Shown piece after piece: positions 44,058 to 56,059 of a stretch of 64,000 nucleotides of DNA. Origin of the DNA: Viola odorata (Eukaryota > Streptophyta > Magnoliopsida > Malpighiales > Violaceae). The position numbers and the translations under genes were made by a program. The notes below the pieces were generated by a model. The model was given only the letters and a program-made list of their open reading frames with translations. It made no database searches and was not told where the DNA came from. The stretch is taken from contig OY829538.1 of assembly GCA_963691705.1 (NCBI GenBank), positions 53,037,151 through 53,101,150 of the forward strand. The letters are read 5' to 3'. Position 1 is the first letter of the stretch; every line of letters starts with the position of its first letter.

Positions 44058-44438
44058 ATGGCTTCGATCTACGGCTGCACAGAGTGTGGTACCGATCTGA
44101 ATCTGAGCACATCCCATCTCTTCCCACCGGATTTCTACTTCGAAGCAGGGAACAAGGGCACACTCTCTTTCTCTTGGATCGACACCGCCAAATTCATGTT
44201 CCAGGAAGAGGACAAGGTCCGACCATTCTTCGAGACCGTCAATTACTGGGGAATTCAGAGAAAAAGGACTAAGATTAAGTGCAGCAGCTGCGGCCACCTT
44301 GTTGGCTATGTCTACGACGATGGGCCTCCTGTCACTAACACCCCTGGTCAGTTCGGTTTCGGACCAAGTCAAGCCATCCCTCGTGCACCCAGGTACCGCT
44401 TCAAAACCAAGGCTCTTCAAATCACTTCTCAGACTTGA
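44058..44438 (+). CDS. At4g08330-like small zinc-ribbon protein
   Basis: 126 residues in a single exon. The protein starts MASIYGCTECGTDLNLSTSH, carries a second CxxC pair (CSSCGHLVGYVYDDGPP) about 75 residues later and has NYWGIQRKRTKIKC between. This matches the plant family annotated as 'uncharacterized protein At4g08330, chloroplastic'. Two CxxC pairs suggest one zinc ion in a Yippee/MsrB-like fold. I see no obvious transit peptide here, so the plastid label in the family name is not supported by this copy. Function unknown. I chose the second ATG because family members begin MAS.Y.C and because the upstream codons lie in a tandem repeat. Confidence 0.8.
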   Translation: MASIYGCTECGTDLNLSTSHLFPPDFYFEAGNKGTLSFSWIDTAKFMFQEEDKVRPFFETVNYWGIQRKRTKIKCSSCGHLVGYVYDDGPPVTNTPGQFGFGPSQAIPRAPRYRFKTKALQITSQT

Positions 44439-44700
44439 ATCATGGGCTTTAATTTCTCCAGATACTTGGTTTTGTGAGAATTGTATGACTGTTTCATAGT
44501 AGTTTTTAGTTTTACAGACAGATATCTGCTGGTGTATAATAATATAACATATCTTGACAAATTTATATATGTAAGAGATACTAGTTTTAGAAATTCTAGT
44601 TGTTTGTTGCAGTATGAGTTGTTGTTGTTGGATCTGTACTTACTGCTGTGGTTTATTATGTATGTGCCAACGTAGGCAAAGGGCATGATCATTGTCCCCC

Positions 44701-44740
44701 ATATATATACATATATATACATATATATATATATATATTA
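44701..44740. repeat. Microsatellite, (ATATATAC)n/(AT)n
   Basis: Simple AT-rich repeat, about 260 bp after the stop of the At4g08330-like gene. Confidence 0.85.
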
Positions 44741-46219
44741 TGTATGTCAGTTCTATTGGTTATTATGGAAAAGAGCCATCAAATTGTTGTAAAATGACAG
44801 GTCCTTCTAATAGCTAAAGACTCCTTGTATATCTTCCATTAGGTTAGAACTAATGATTTCATCATTAATGGTGTGACCGTGGATAGCGTTAAGCAATCAC
44901 TTGCGCCAACTAGCTGTTGCTAAAAAAAATATTAAGCTCTTTCCAAAACTTTGTGGGTGTTTTCCTCCAAAAGACTCTTGTGCGCCGATTGACACAGCAG
45001 GTGCATCCCAGGGACTTGCCTATCTCCTTGCTTAGCACTATTAAGCAATGAAAATGAAGGAGAGACAACAAGACAACTTCTGCCGCGTTAGTGTCATAGC
45101 GAAAAGTAGGATTTTATTTTTGGTTGTTACTATTCATGTGTTTTGTTATTTTAGTTCGCTTTTGGTTGTTTGGGCAAAACTAAAATAATGGAAAGGCAAA
45201 AAGTTGAAAGGAAGATGGTGCAGAATCTTCTATGTAATAAGTATATGATAGACTGATGAAGAAAGTTCTCTAACTAAGACTACCAGCCAAGTCTTTATAC
45301 ATTTTTTTTTCCTTGTGTTTGCTAATCGTGGCAATCTTTGATCAGCTGTAAATATTTGGTAGATTAACGAAGTTGGTCAAGAAATTGTTTTCTTGTTTGA
45401 TGGCCATTAGTTACTTGATCCTAGATTGTTACAACTTCTGATTAAAAAACATTGGCCAAAAAACTTTATACATTATTAGATGGTACTGCTTTTAGCAATT
45501 AGAGATGAAGAAAAGACATCCATGTAATAAGTTTATCCAGGTTGAAGGGATCGTGAGCTCCAGAATTCGCAATAAACTTCATATTTTTAATATGGTTTGT
45601 CCTGTTTTCATTTTCAGTTAGCCTCTTTTTCTGGGTTTCCCATACCGGATTTTATTTTTTAAACTGAAATTGCTGTTCTGTAATAATCCTTAATTTGTAG
45701 TCTCCTGCAATTTGAAAAGTGATGAGGTTCAAGTGCCAAAAATCTTTTGAACAGAAGAATATGAATTTAAGAATTGGGTCTTTTGCAGGGTATTTTTTTG
45801 TCATTTCAATCTATTGTGACCTAACATGAAAGGGAATCCAATCTTCCTACCTTTTCTTACAAGAATTTGCTAATTAAATAAGGAGCCACATGGAGTGGAC
45901 CATTAAAGTGTACTCACTCTTATATGAATAGGACAGTACCTACCAGTCAATTCATGTTTTCTTGTGTCTGAAGCTTTTCACGTAACATCACATCTAGGCT
46001 CATACGTATTAACCACCATTCTAATGATAAGCAATAGGATCGTGTAACAAGACAATCTGAGACCCAATTTGCTGTAACCATCTACCGTTCGGTTGACAGT
46101 TAGGTTGGATAATTAGCTAGATGTAGAGGGTATATATGGAAGTGGCTCAACATTCCAAATTCTCATCTATGTCTCTCCAGGTTTCTGTGATATCTCTAGT
46201 ATACTGAATCATTCAAAAG
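44741..46219. other. Intergenic DNA without recognisable gene
   Basis: No domain, RNA gene or bordered element seen. The last 100 bp before 46220 (tatatatgg near 46130, then leader-like sequence) is likely promoter and 5' UTR of the next gene. Confidence 0.45.
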
Positions 46220-47227
46220 ATGAAGGAAGTAAGATTTGAAAAGCAAGAAAATGGAACGACAATTCCTACACCACCTCCTCTGCTGCCGCATCCAAGATTC
46301 TTGGCTCTAAAGACTGCTACTCACAGTGTGACTAATCAGGAGATTGCTAAGTTTTGGAAGCGAAAGCATATTGAGGAAGAGGATCACTTCCTTGCTGCTA
46401 TCAAAGCTGCAGCAAGGGTCAGGGCTCGCAATCTCTCGGTAATATTTTGCATAATTCATCCCTTTTGATCCTTAATCGTTTCATTCAATTGTGAAGATTG
46501 AACTAATCAAAAGGAATGGTTATGTGAATCTTTTGTTTTTTAATTTCTTCTCACATGTATTCGATTAACTTGGTAAACACGTTGTGCTGTAGGAGGTGGA
46601 GTACAAGCAGTTTGAAGCGTCGTTGAAGGATGACAATGATGATGGTGGTGATACAAAGAACGGTGCTTCTGCCTTCAATATTAGCGCTGGAGATGCGAAG
46701 AACAAGACCGAAGTGCGAGTAGGAATAAAGGACTGGTGAGTTAAATTTGCCTGACAGAATTTCTTCTGTACTGGGTTCTTTTTGTCAAGTTCAATGTGCT
46801 AAACTAATCTTGTTCGTACGGGGTTGGCTCACTAAGATGTAAAATGCTCGTAGTTAAGGGGATTATTAGAGTGTCAAACCACCCTCAGCATCACACGTTG
46901 GTTCAGTTTAGTAATTGTGGTTTTTCCTATGGAGAATATTCAATAAATTTCTGCAGTAAATTGAGAAATAATAATTTGACAGTTAGCAGAATTTGATTGT
47001 TCTAAGACAAGGTGTGTTTGATGTTATCTTCTTGTCTGACGGAAATGTATTTGACGGAAAAAATTCGCAGGTGGACGAAGAGCAAGTATGCATATTTGAA
47101 CCAGCCTGCAGTTGAGTCAAAGGAACCTCCCAAAAGAAGAACTTACAACTACATTCCTAATCATTTCACATTTAATTCACCTCAACGGGCGTTTTCCAGA
47201 TCCATTTTGATTGGTTTCAGCTTATGA
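46220..47227 (+). CDS. Small plant-specific protein of unknown function
   Basis: Three exons (46220-46438, 46593-46735, 47071-47227) join with GT-AG borders to give 172 aa. The middle of exon 1 (EIAKFWKRKHIEEEDHFLAA through IKAAARVRARNLS) is a charged amphipathic helix. The end of exon 2 and start of exon 3 give VGIKDWWTKSKYAYLNQPAV, followed by a basic segment (PKRRTYNYIPN). I recognise this pattern from small unannotated plant proteins that share FWK.K..EEEDHLLAAIKAAARIRA and DWWTKSKYAYLN, but I know no function. There are no membrane segments or signal peptide. Intron positions and a conserved-looking core argue for a real gene. Confidence 0.75.
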
Positions 47228-47466
47228 TAGTATCTCTTGATATTCTATATCCTTGTTGTATTGAGTGAATGATCTTGGAAAATATGTAGTAATTCTACAT
47301 TTTTGTGCTGCTTACATTATCCTAGCTATATTTATAATGTAACTTATTTGTAAATTTCTTTGGTGCCTTTTCATTCGAAGATTGGAAGAATCATCCTTTG
47401 CATATGCTTACATTATCCTAGCAATATTTATAAAGTAAGTTCGTCTTTGACCGAGCTTTTATGATA

Positions 47467-47694
47467 CTCCCTCTAGGTTTTTATTAAACGACTCTTGCTA
47501 TTTGAGCACGCATATTAAAGAAACCGGATGACTCACTATTTGACCCAAAAAAAATCCGTATTTTTTTTTGAGTGTACGTTAAATGTACGTCCGAGAAAAA
47601 ATTCGGGGCAAAATTATCTCAAATAGTGAGTCATCTGACTTTCTTAATATGCGTATCCAAATAGTAAGAGTCGTTTAAAACAAACCGGAGGGAG
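47467..47694. mobile_element. Stowaway MITE 1
   Basis: 228 bp with TA duplication (47465-47466, 47695-47696). Ends are CTCCCTCTAGGTTT and a CCGGAGGGAG complement, the Stowaway (Tc1/mariner) signature. Inner arms repeat gagtcgtttaa and gactcacta/tagtgagtc. It is related to the copy at 49100. Confidence 0.9.
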
Positions 47695-47696
47695 TA

Positions 47697-49099
47697 TTTT
47701 TTAACAAAGTAGGGATGATATAAAATCTTAAATCTTGAATTTCAAATTTCTTATCTGCATTCATTCGATGGAATAGAAGGGGCAAAAGAGGTAAAAAAAA
47801 ATGTTATGATGCGGTCACATAATATGCTACTTATGTTCTTAGGATTGAATCGGCCGGTCGGGCTCTTAAAATCTTTAACCGGCCAGTTGGATGATCCTGA
47901 AATGGGCAGGATTTTTTTTTGTTGTGAAAACTGATAAAAAAATTGGTCACGGTTTTAGAAATTCTATAGGTTCACTACATGGTTTTTAATGTTCGTTTGT
48001 TTCATTTTAAGGTTCTAAAGTAATTATTTTAGGTATAAATTTATTCATTTAATAATTTAATTAGTTTTAATTTAATTACTTTATATTGCATGTGATGATC
48101 AGATAAAAGAATGCAATTTTTTGAAGGAAAAATATTTCTATAAGTATATAAATAATTATATATGTTAAACCTCAATTAAATCTCAAAACTTTACATCTCT
48201 ATTTTTTCGGATTCGATTTCTCAATCAGGTCCGAAAAACATAGATAATAGATCGAATAATATTGTGATTTCATTAAAGATAATAATTAATAATAATAAAA
48301 CCTATATGTGGGCACGTTCAGCTTTTGTCAAAGGTCTCCCTCAGAGTTTTGCCTAACTTTTTTGTTTTGGGAATCTTCACTCCCACCTTTCAAGATAAGA
48401 AAAAATAATAATTATAAGTTTATAACTATATATACATAAATAAGTAATTTTGAATAAAAAAAGTACGAATAATAATTAATTAGTGGTCTATCATTTTTCT
48501 CCGGAAATGAAACTAATTTTATTTAAATACACTCGTTTTCTTTTTCTCTCTCTAATGCTAATAATAATACTGGCCACCAAATGTCTTTTTTATTTAACCT
48601 TACCAAAACAATATAACTAAGAAATTCTGTATTTACAATTTAGCAGTTGACTTTTATTTATCTCCATGGTCAGATATTTGACAAAAATATATTAAAAAAA
48701 ATGCTCAGATAAGTTTTCTTTATGCATTTCACCACTTCTTCGCCATTATCCAAACATGATTAAGAAAGAATATTTGTGTAGACAGTTATGGTTTTATCGG
48801 CTAAAAAAAAAATACTTGTGTAGACATTTTTTAAAATTAATAATAATATTATAAACTTTTTTTTTATAACATAAGTCGTAAATTCGAATCAAATTGGGGT
48901 GAGATATTTTTTATAATTAAAAAATATATGAGTTAGAGAACTATTAAAGTTTGTGGAATTTAAGTAAAAAATTTAATTGTTTTACTTTAAGTGCCTGGTT
49001 TTATTAAGATTTCAGATTTATTATTTACACATTTACTTATGTTTAAAATATCTTAATTTCGTAAAAATCTTTTAAAAAATCATTTTTTTTCATTTTATA
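47697..49099. other. AT-rich intergenic DNA
   Basis: No coding or RNA gene recognised; many short A and T runs. Confidence 0.6.
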
Positions 49100-49332
49100 C
49101 TCTCTTCCATTTTAATTAAATTTCACTTTAACTTTGAGCACACATATTGAGAAGATCAGATGATTCATTGTTCGAGACAATTTTGCCCTCTATTTTTTCT
49201 CAAACGTACGTTAAGGATGCTCGTGCATTCAAGAAAAAATAAAGGGTAAAATTGTATCAAACAGTTAGTCATCCGATTTTTTTAATATGCGTGCCCAAAA
49301 TCAAAACAACACTTAATAAAATTTGGATGGAG
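49100..49332. mobile_element. Stowaway MITE 2
   Basis: 233 bp with TA on both sides (49098-49099, 49333-49334). It shares inner phrases with the first copy (acgtacgttaa, aatatgcgt, agtcatc), but its ends have diverged (CTCTCTTCCATTT, AATTTGGATGGAG). It lies about 430 bp upstream of the prolyl 4-hydroxylase start, so it may form part of its promoter region. Confidence 0.8.
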
Positions 49333-49760
49333 TATTTTCTTCATAATCTACATAAATAATGGAATTAAGTACTGTAAATCACAAAATAAAAGAAATAGAA
49401 AAATGAAATTCTACACAGAAGTATAAAAATAAAAATAAAATAAAATATGTTGCAGCGGATGAGCGGAGGTGGTGGTGGTGTAGCGACCGTCTTCTCCCTT
49501 GAAGAATAGTCGTAACTCGTAAGCCTTGACTCACTCTCTCAACTCATAGTAACTCAGTCCTTCACGTTCACATCCCACGACAAAATAAACAAATAATAAA
49601 ACCGCGTCGTTTCTCAGAAATTCCCTCTTAGATCTCCTCCATCTCCCTCCTCCCTCCTCCCTCCTCATTAAATTTTCAATCTCAACTCTCATTTTCACCA
49701 AACCAGATCTCTCCCTCTCTCTCCTTCGACTGCATTTACGACGTCGCTGTGAATCAAACA

Positions 49761-52064
49761 ATGGCGAAACCGAAGTACTCGCGTATCCCGACTCGCAAGA
49801 CAGCGCCGTCGTCGACCATGATGTTCATGTTCCTCATGATCACTTTCGTCGTCCTCATCCTTCTCGCGCTTGGCATCCTTTCTATTCCTAGCAATTCAGC
49901 CACTTCTCACAAAGCTAACGATCTCAGCACCATCGCTCACAATCAAGTCAACAGGTATGTTGTTTACGGTTTCGGATTACTTCCTTCTTCTCTTTCGAAC
50001 TTTGAATTGAATTGGATTGGATTGGATTTGGTTGGATGGATAAGGATGGCAATCTGGAAACGGCTGTGATTCGTTTCTTGTTTCTTGCTTTCTTTTCTTC
50101 CAGTGGAGATGATGATGCAGGGCGAAAGGAACAGTGGGTTGAAGTCATTTCCTGGGAGCCTCGTGCTTTCGTCTTTCACAATTTCCTGGTAAGCACTTAG
50201 ATTGATTTGATGTGCTCAATGTCTTCTGATGAATTCTTCATTTATGAAAGCAATGTATGTAATTTTTGCCATTCTGGAATATTTGGATGGCAGTTTGACC
50301 TGCATTTAGATTAATTTGGTTTCTCTGCATCACTTGATTAATGTCTTGAGCTGTAATGTGATGCGTTTACTGTATATTGGCTCATATTCTGTTGATTATT
50401 TTGTGCAGAGCAAAGAGGAGTGCGACTATCTAATTAGCATCGCTTCTCCGCACATGGAGAAGTCAACAGTTGTCGATAATGAAACCGGAAAGAGTAGAGA
50501 TAGCAGGCCAGTGATTTTCTTTTTCTTGCAAAATTCTATTCATGTGTTCCTCATCGCAGTAATGCAGTTTTGTGGATTGAGCTGCCTGTCATTAGTCTTG
50601 GTCATGTTTTCACTTTGTTTGATGCGTGTATTATTTTTCCCTGTACAGAGTGCGTACAAGCTCCGGAACATTTCTCCCCAGAGGTCGTGACAAAATTATT
50701 AGGGAGATTGAGAAAAGGATTGCTGATTTTTCCTTCATACCTGTAGGTATGTAATTGAACTCATTTGCTTGTTTGGTTCCTCAAAAGGATCAGAAAAGGA
50801 AGTCAGTTTCTATAATGAGTGGAAACTTGCTTATTTTCTGATGGTTAGAGCTTATTTAATTCTACATAGAAGGTCAGGCTGTTGCATCTAATTTCTTCTC
50901 TTATTTATCCTCTTGTAACACCGTCAAATATGGTCACCGCCTCCACCGGTCACTTTTTTTCCGATTTGCCAGAGCAACCATATTCAGCAGAATTCTTTGC
51001 TGAGCGTTTCTTTGATGCGATCTCACCTTGTATAACTCTGGCATGACCATTTATTCAATTTTCACATTCTATAGCGTACCCAAGGCATAACTAGATCAGT
51101 TTAAGCATCTTCATCTTTTCTCTCTCTGAATCAATTAAGTAATATGGAGCTACTTTTACAGCAACTATCATCCTTAGTTTCACATAAAAGTCAACACAGC
51201 TGCTAGCCAATACTTTACTTTACTTTACCTATTTGATGCTCAAGAAAAGGAAAAAGATGATAGAAAATCTGGAATTAGTATTTGAATGTTCTTCAAGTCC
51301 TTGCCTTTTCTTGTAATTTTCCATGGTCAGTTTTGTTTAGATTTACTATTTGTGTTCCTTTTGTGGCCTTAAATTCATTAGCTGTTGACAATTGACAGAA
51401 CATGGGGAAGGGCTTCAGATCCTCCATTACGAAGTTGGGCAAAAATATGAGCCTCACTATGACTACTTTAATGATGAATTCAACACAAAGAATGGGGGTC
51501 AACGCATAGCTACTGTTCTTATGTACCTGTAAGTGAGATGCACCCGTCATTTTTAGTTTTTCAATTAATGAAACCCATTTAGTGCAAATCAACAAAAAAA
51601 ATTCCGTCTTTTTTCTACCTGCAGCTCAGATGTTGAGGAAGGGGGTGAGACTGTATTTCCTGCTGCCAAGGGGAACATTAGTGCAGTTCCTTGGTGGGAT
51701 GAGTTATCTGAGTGTGGAAAAGAAGGCCTTTCTGTCAAGCCAAAGATGGGTGATGCGTTGCTCTTCTGGAGTATGAGGCCTGATGCGTCTCTGGATCCTT
51801 CAAGTTTGCATGGTTTGATGCTGTTTCCAACTAGTAGTTATTGACATGACTAGTCTAGGTCGATAGATTGCCCCTGTGCTTTCTGACTAAAGGAATAGTT
51901 ATTGCTGGTGGTTATAAGTTCATACTCTTGTGGTTGATAGTGAAACAAGGTATAAACTCCTGATGGTTTCTTTCTTTTTTTTCTCTCCAGGTGGTTGCCC
52001 TGTGATTTCAGGGAATAAGTGGTCATCTACAAAATGGATGCGTGTGAATGAATACAAAGTCTGA
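49761..52064 (+). CDS. P4H: Prolyl 4-hydroxylase
   Basis: Seven exons: 49761-49954, 50104-50188, 50409-50506, 50649-50746, 51399-51528, 51625-51812, 51991-52064 (288 aa). It is an Fe(II)/2-oxoglutarate dioxygenase of the ER/Golgi that hydroxylates proline in extensins and arabinogalactan proteins. A type II membrane anchor lies at about 20-43 (MMFMFLMITFVVLILLALG). The catalytic domain has the metal ligands H178 and D180 (PHYDYFND) and H264 (SLHGG), and the 2-oxoglutarate lysine K274 (GNKW). Other family blocks are RTSSGTFL, QRIATVLMYLSDVEEGGET and KPKMGDALLFWSM. Length is normal and no defect is seen. Intron 3 must use a GC donor (AG|GCCAGT) to keep the frame; all others are GT-AG. The CT-rich 5' leader starts near 49620. 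Confidence 0.93.
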
Positions 52065-53049
52065 TTAACAGTGGCAAAGGTAAAATTACCTATCCTGAAA
52101 GTAGGAAGTGTTCCTTCTGAAGGTTTTTTGAAGTCGCTATATGTTGGTTGATAAATTGTTAAACTACTGTGCCTTGAGCATTTATACGTAGAGGAAGATC
52201 TATATTTGATTTGTGAGGAACTTTTTTCTCAAAAACAGCATCTTGTGCCATATTCCTGTCAATTTGGGTTCTTCTTTTCCTTGTCCTTTTTGACGGCGGG
52301 AACAAAGAGTTAATCATTTGTGTATAGGTCAATCATGAGGCCAATTAAACCTCTCCTCCTCTTCATTAATTTCCTTCATCCACCATTAAATGTTACTTAC
52401 AAAACCTAACACTTTGTCTTGCGGCAGAGCTTACAAGACTTGAGATCACATTCTTGCAAATTTGCATCCTGGAAATGAGACCTCCGACGCTGATGAGCTT
52501 TACCCTCTCTGCATAATATTGTATACAACCTTACCATTTTCTTGCCGTAAATTTTGATATTCCACTGTAGGGATTTGACTCTGAGCACTCCTTTTGGAAT
52601 AGAATTTGAGTTGCTGATATCGACACCCGAACCCTAATTGAGACTGAGAATATTTGATTTCTTTTTCGTTATAGTTTTCATGGTCAGCACGAGTTATACA
52701 TACATACGGACTTGAGTCGCTGCATGTGTTGTGTTATGATTCTGGAGATGGGTTTTATACTTCATAGTTAATGCTGGCACAAGATAATGATTAACATGTC
52801 ACCAACGACATCCAGTCAATAGTACTTTTGTTTTGTTTTGTTTCTCATGAGAATTCACATGGAACGAAGGGCTTCCACTCGGTAGCATTTCTTCTTTTTA
52901 AAAAGAGAATAAAAGCAGTGAACTGCTGATTTCAACCATCTGTTTGTTTGTACCCTTGAAAGGTACCTCTGATCACAAATCCAGAACCTGGAGCGAGACT
53001 TGTCTTAATCCGTGGTTTCACCTAAAAAAGAAGATAGAATGAAACTTCA
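52065..53049. other. 3' region of the hydroxylase and intergenic DNA
   Basis: No further gene is recognised. The first part is probably 3' UTR, possibly containing an intron. Confidence 0.5.
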
Positions 53050-53848
53050 AGCCCGCGTTGCGTTTACTTCGGAGGTATTTTCAGAAATATCTCCGGTTTT
53101 TAGAAAAATGGACGTTTTTCTAGAGAATGTGTTTACTTGGCGTAATTTTCCATTCCCGAATGGAAATGAAATATTTCCACACGGTTCATTTGTGAACAAA
53201 TTTGGAGAGGGCACAATTTGGGTTCTCCATTTTTCCACCCAAAATGAGAAACACGCGTTTCCAATTAATCAAACAATGCCATTAAATGATTTTTTCTAAA
53301 ACCCAATTTTGCCCTTTCTTCTTCTTTTCACGATGCCTCTCATTTCTTCTCATCTGCTAACCTTTGCTAACCCTAGCCCGCAACCGTTCTTCTTCTTCTC
53401 CTACCCTTTTCTCACGCCGACGTTCTTCTTCCCTTGCCTTTTCTCACGCCACCCTTCTTCTTCTTCTCTTCTGCTCATTAACCTGACCATTTCTCACTCC
53501 GACGGCGACTCACTCGTAACCGTCAATTTCATTTTCTCCACCAGGTACAATTTCTTCATAATCCTTTTTGAGTTACAGGAATTTTGTGTATGTTTTTATT
53601 TAATTTGTGTTGATATTAGTCTCCTATTGTTTGCTCTAGTTGTCTGTTTAAGTATTCAAGCTAAGCTCTCTTCTTTGTGCGCTTCTATCACCAAGCTCAC
53701 AAGTTGCTTTTTCCAATCTCTTCAATTTTTATTTTACATTTTGCTTACCACACACTAACTGTTTGATAAAAATCTCCAAAGAAAAGAAAAATGAAAAACC
53801 AATTAGGATTTTTTTTATTTCTTGTTGCTAATGAAAAATCTCCAAATA

Positions 53849-56059
53849 CAGTAGAAACTCGATAAATTAATACTCGATTATTTAATAAACTCTCTAAGAT
53901 AATATTTTTGGCCGGTCCCGACTCGGGGATAGGGTGCTAAATTAATAATTCGCTAAAATTATAAGATAATACATTTTTGATAATTTCTTTAGACCCCATA
54001 TAAAATATAAATTAATAATTCCTTATATATAGCATATTACATGAATGATTTATGAAGGTTTCTTGAAAAATGACTCAATTGTCTTTTGTTTTTTGTTGAA
54101 ATCAATTTCCCCTTGAATGTCGTCTCTAATTTTCCTTAGCATGGTAAGAACTTCTGGTGTTGTTTTCTCATAGCTCAACAAGAAATTGTTCAATGTGATT
54201 GCCGCTTTAATAGCTTCGTTTCGCGAAGGGGGCTCCATTGTAGAACTTTCATCATCTTCTTCATCGATATCATCTTTATTAATTCCAATAACGCTTTCAA
54301 TAATTTCTTCATCAGTCAACAACTGTGCAACTACATTTTCTTCTGGGTGAGTCAGAACATCTTCGACATCCATTGCATTGCGATAACCCAACTCTTTGAT
54401 CAAATTCTGGAGTTCTTGAGTGCTTTCACCACCTTCATCTGAGTTCTCAAAAGTCACGTTATCTGTTGATCGAAGTTTACAATGACGAAAGCAGTTCACA
54501 ATTGTATTTGCACGAACATCCATAGTCCATGCTGAAATTGCAAGATTCATTGCATCTAACACATTTATTTTTGCTGGATTTGGAACCCCTAATTCATAAC
54601 CCTCCAAAAGACTTCTATAAAATCGACGACGATAATGAATCTTAAAAGCTCGTATGATCCCCGCGTCACAAGGTTGAATTTTTGAAGTTGTGTTTGGTGG
54701 CAAAAAAAATAATTCAACATTTCGTAATCCTTCAATAATTTTTGGATGAGTAGGGCAATTATCCACAATCAAGAGAATTTGTCTTCCAACCATTTTTTTA
54801 TCAAGTTGGCGAACATATTCTTCAAATAACACACCAGTCATCCAAGCTCGTTTGTTAGCACGGTACTCACAGTTAAGACTGTTCAAGTTTACATTCTTCA
54901 AGCACCTTGGTTTAGCATATTTCCCAATAATCCATAAAGGAAGTTTTTCCGAACCGTCCTCATTACAGCAAATAGCAACAGTTAGTCTTTCCTTGTCTTG
55001 TTTTTTCCCTTCAAGCTGCATTGTTGCAAGGGAATGATCCGGTTGAAGTCTAAAAAACAAACCTGTTTAAGATCAAAACATGTAAATAATTACATCACTA
55101 AAGTACAAAATATAAAATAAAATACAGGGCTGATTTCGTTAATAAAAAAACAAACCTGTTTCATCCATATTAAAGATGTCTTTCATTTCAAACTGATCAA
55201 CTTTGTCTCTTATGGATTTTAATTTGTCCTCCATGCCCTCCATTTCAACAGATCCACTCTCTCCGAAACGCCGGAAATTTTTAATTCCATATCTTGCTTT
55301 GAACTTTCCAAGCCAACCAATAGAAAAAGTAAAGTCTGGAGCATCCACTGGATACATATCTTTCATGAACTTTTTCGCCTTCTCGATGATTAGTTCACCT
55401 GTCATATTCACATGTTCTTGATATTGAAGAATCCATTCATAGAGAGATTTTTCTAGGTCAGGAAATTTTGCCGGTTTGTGTCGCTTAACATCGCCTCTTT
55501 CGGGAGCAAGTGAGAGATACTCTAAAGACCGCTTAACTGTATTCGATATTGTCGCTTGACTCACCTGCAAACCATAGTTACTATGAACCCATTCTTGCAA
55601 TTGCTTTTGAGTGAGACTTGGATTATCCTTGTTGTGCTTGCATAATGCTCTTCGAATCTCGTCTGTCATTGTTGTTTTTTTCACACCTTTAAGATGGGAA
55701 GCCATGTTATGTGTATGATTTGTTTGTGTTAACCTACAGTATTTTGATCTTGTTTATATAGAAAATATTTTTAATGTCCATAAAGTGATACATTGAACAC
55801 AAGAAGCATAATAAGGTGGGAGATTGAAGGTTTCTTTCAAATTGGGCCCTTCATTTGATATACAGTACATGCATTGTATACAATAATTACAGTAAGTGGA
55901 AGCTTGAAAGGTGTTTGTAAACTAAGTATTTTACTATAAATTAATAAAATATTAATTAATATATAAATTATTAATTATTAATTTATCGATTAATTAATAA
56001 CTCTTTTAATTAATAAATTTTGGTCGTCCCAAGTGTATTATTTTATAGAGTTTCTACTG
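53849..56059 (-). mobile_element. Complete pogo-type (Tc1/mariner) element
   Basis: 2211 bp with TA duplication (53847-53848, 56060-56061). Ends are CAGTAGAAACTCGATAAATTA and its complement form ending TAGAGTTTCTACTG, a good inverted repeat. It contains a spliced, open transposase gene on the minus strand. This is the type called Lemi/Emigrant in plants. Everything needed for autonomy appears intact. Confidence 0.9.
54050..55705 (-). CDS. pogo-like transposase (CENP-B-type HTH, DDE_1)
   Basis: Two exons, 55705-55156 and 55062-54050, give 520 aa. The junction GAT GAA ACA G|GT TTG restores the family phrase NMDETGLFFRLQPDHS. The sequence acaggtttgtttttta occurs at both splice sites, so the exact cut cannot be told but the product is the same. 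N-terminal: psq-type helix-turn-helix (LTQKQLQEWVHSNYGLQVSQ) and the CENP-B/Tc5 HTH (about 70-150, LYEWILQYQEHVNMTGELII). Catalytic core: MDETG, LLIVDNCPTH and QPCDAGIIRAFK supply the presumed D-D-D triad of pogo enzymes. The C-terminus has an acidic patch and ends with the QKTIESFFKK motif, which resembles a PIP-box (PCNA binding), known from pogo transposases. No stop or shift. Confidence 0.9.

Noticed and set aside
53309..53758. 149-residue Phe/Ser-rich frame on the plus strand
   Set aside because: It looks like the CT-rich leader of the Harbinger element; no domain is seen.
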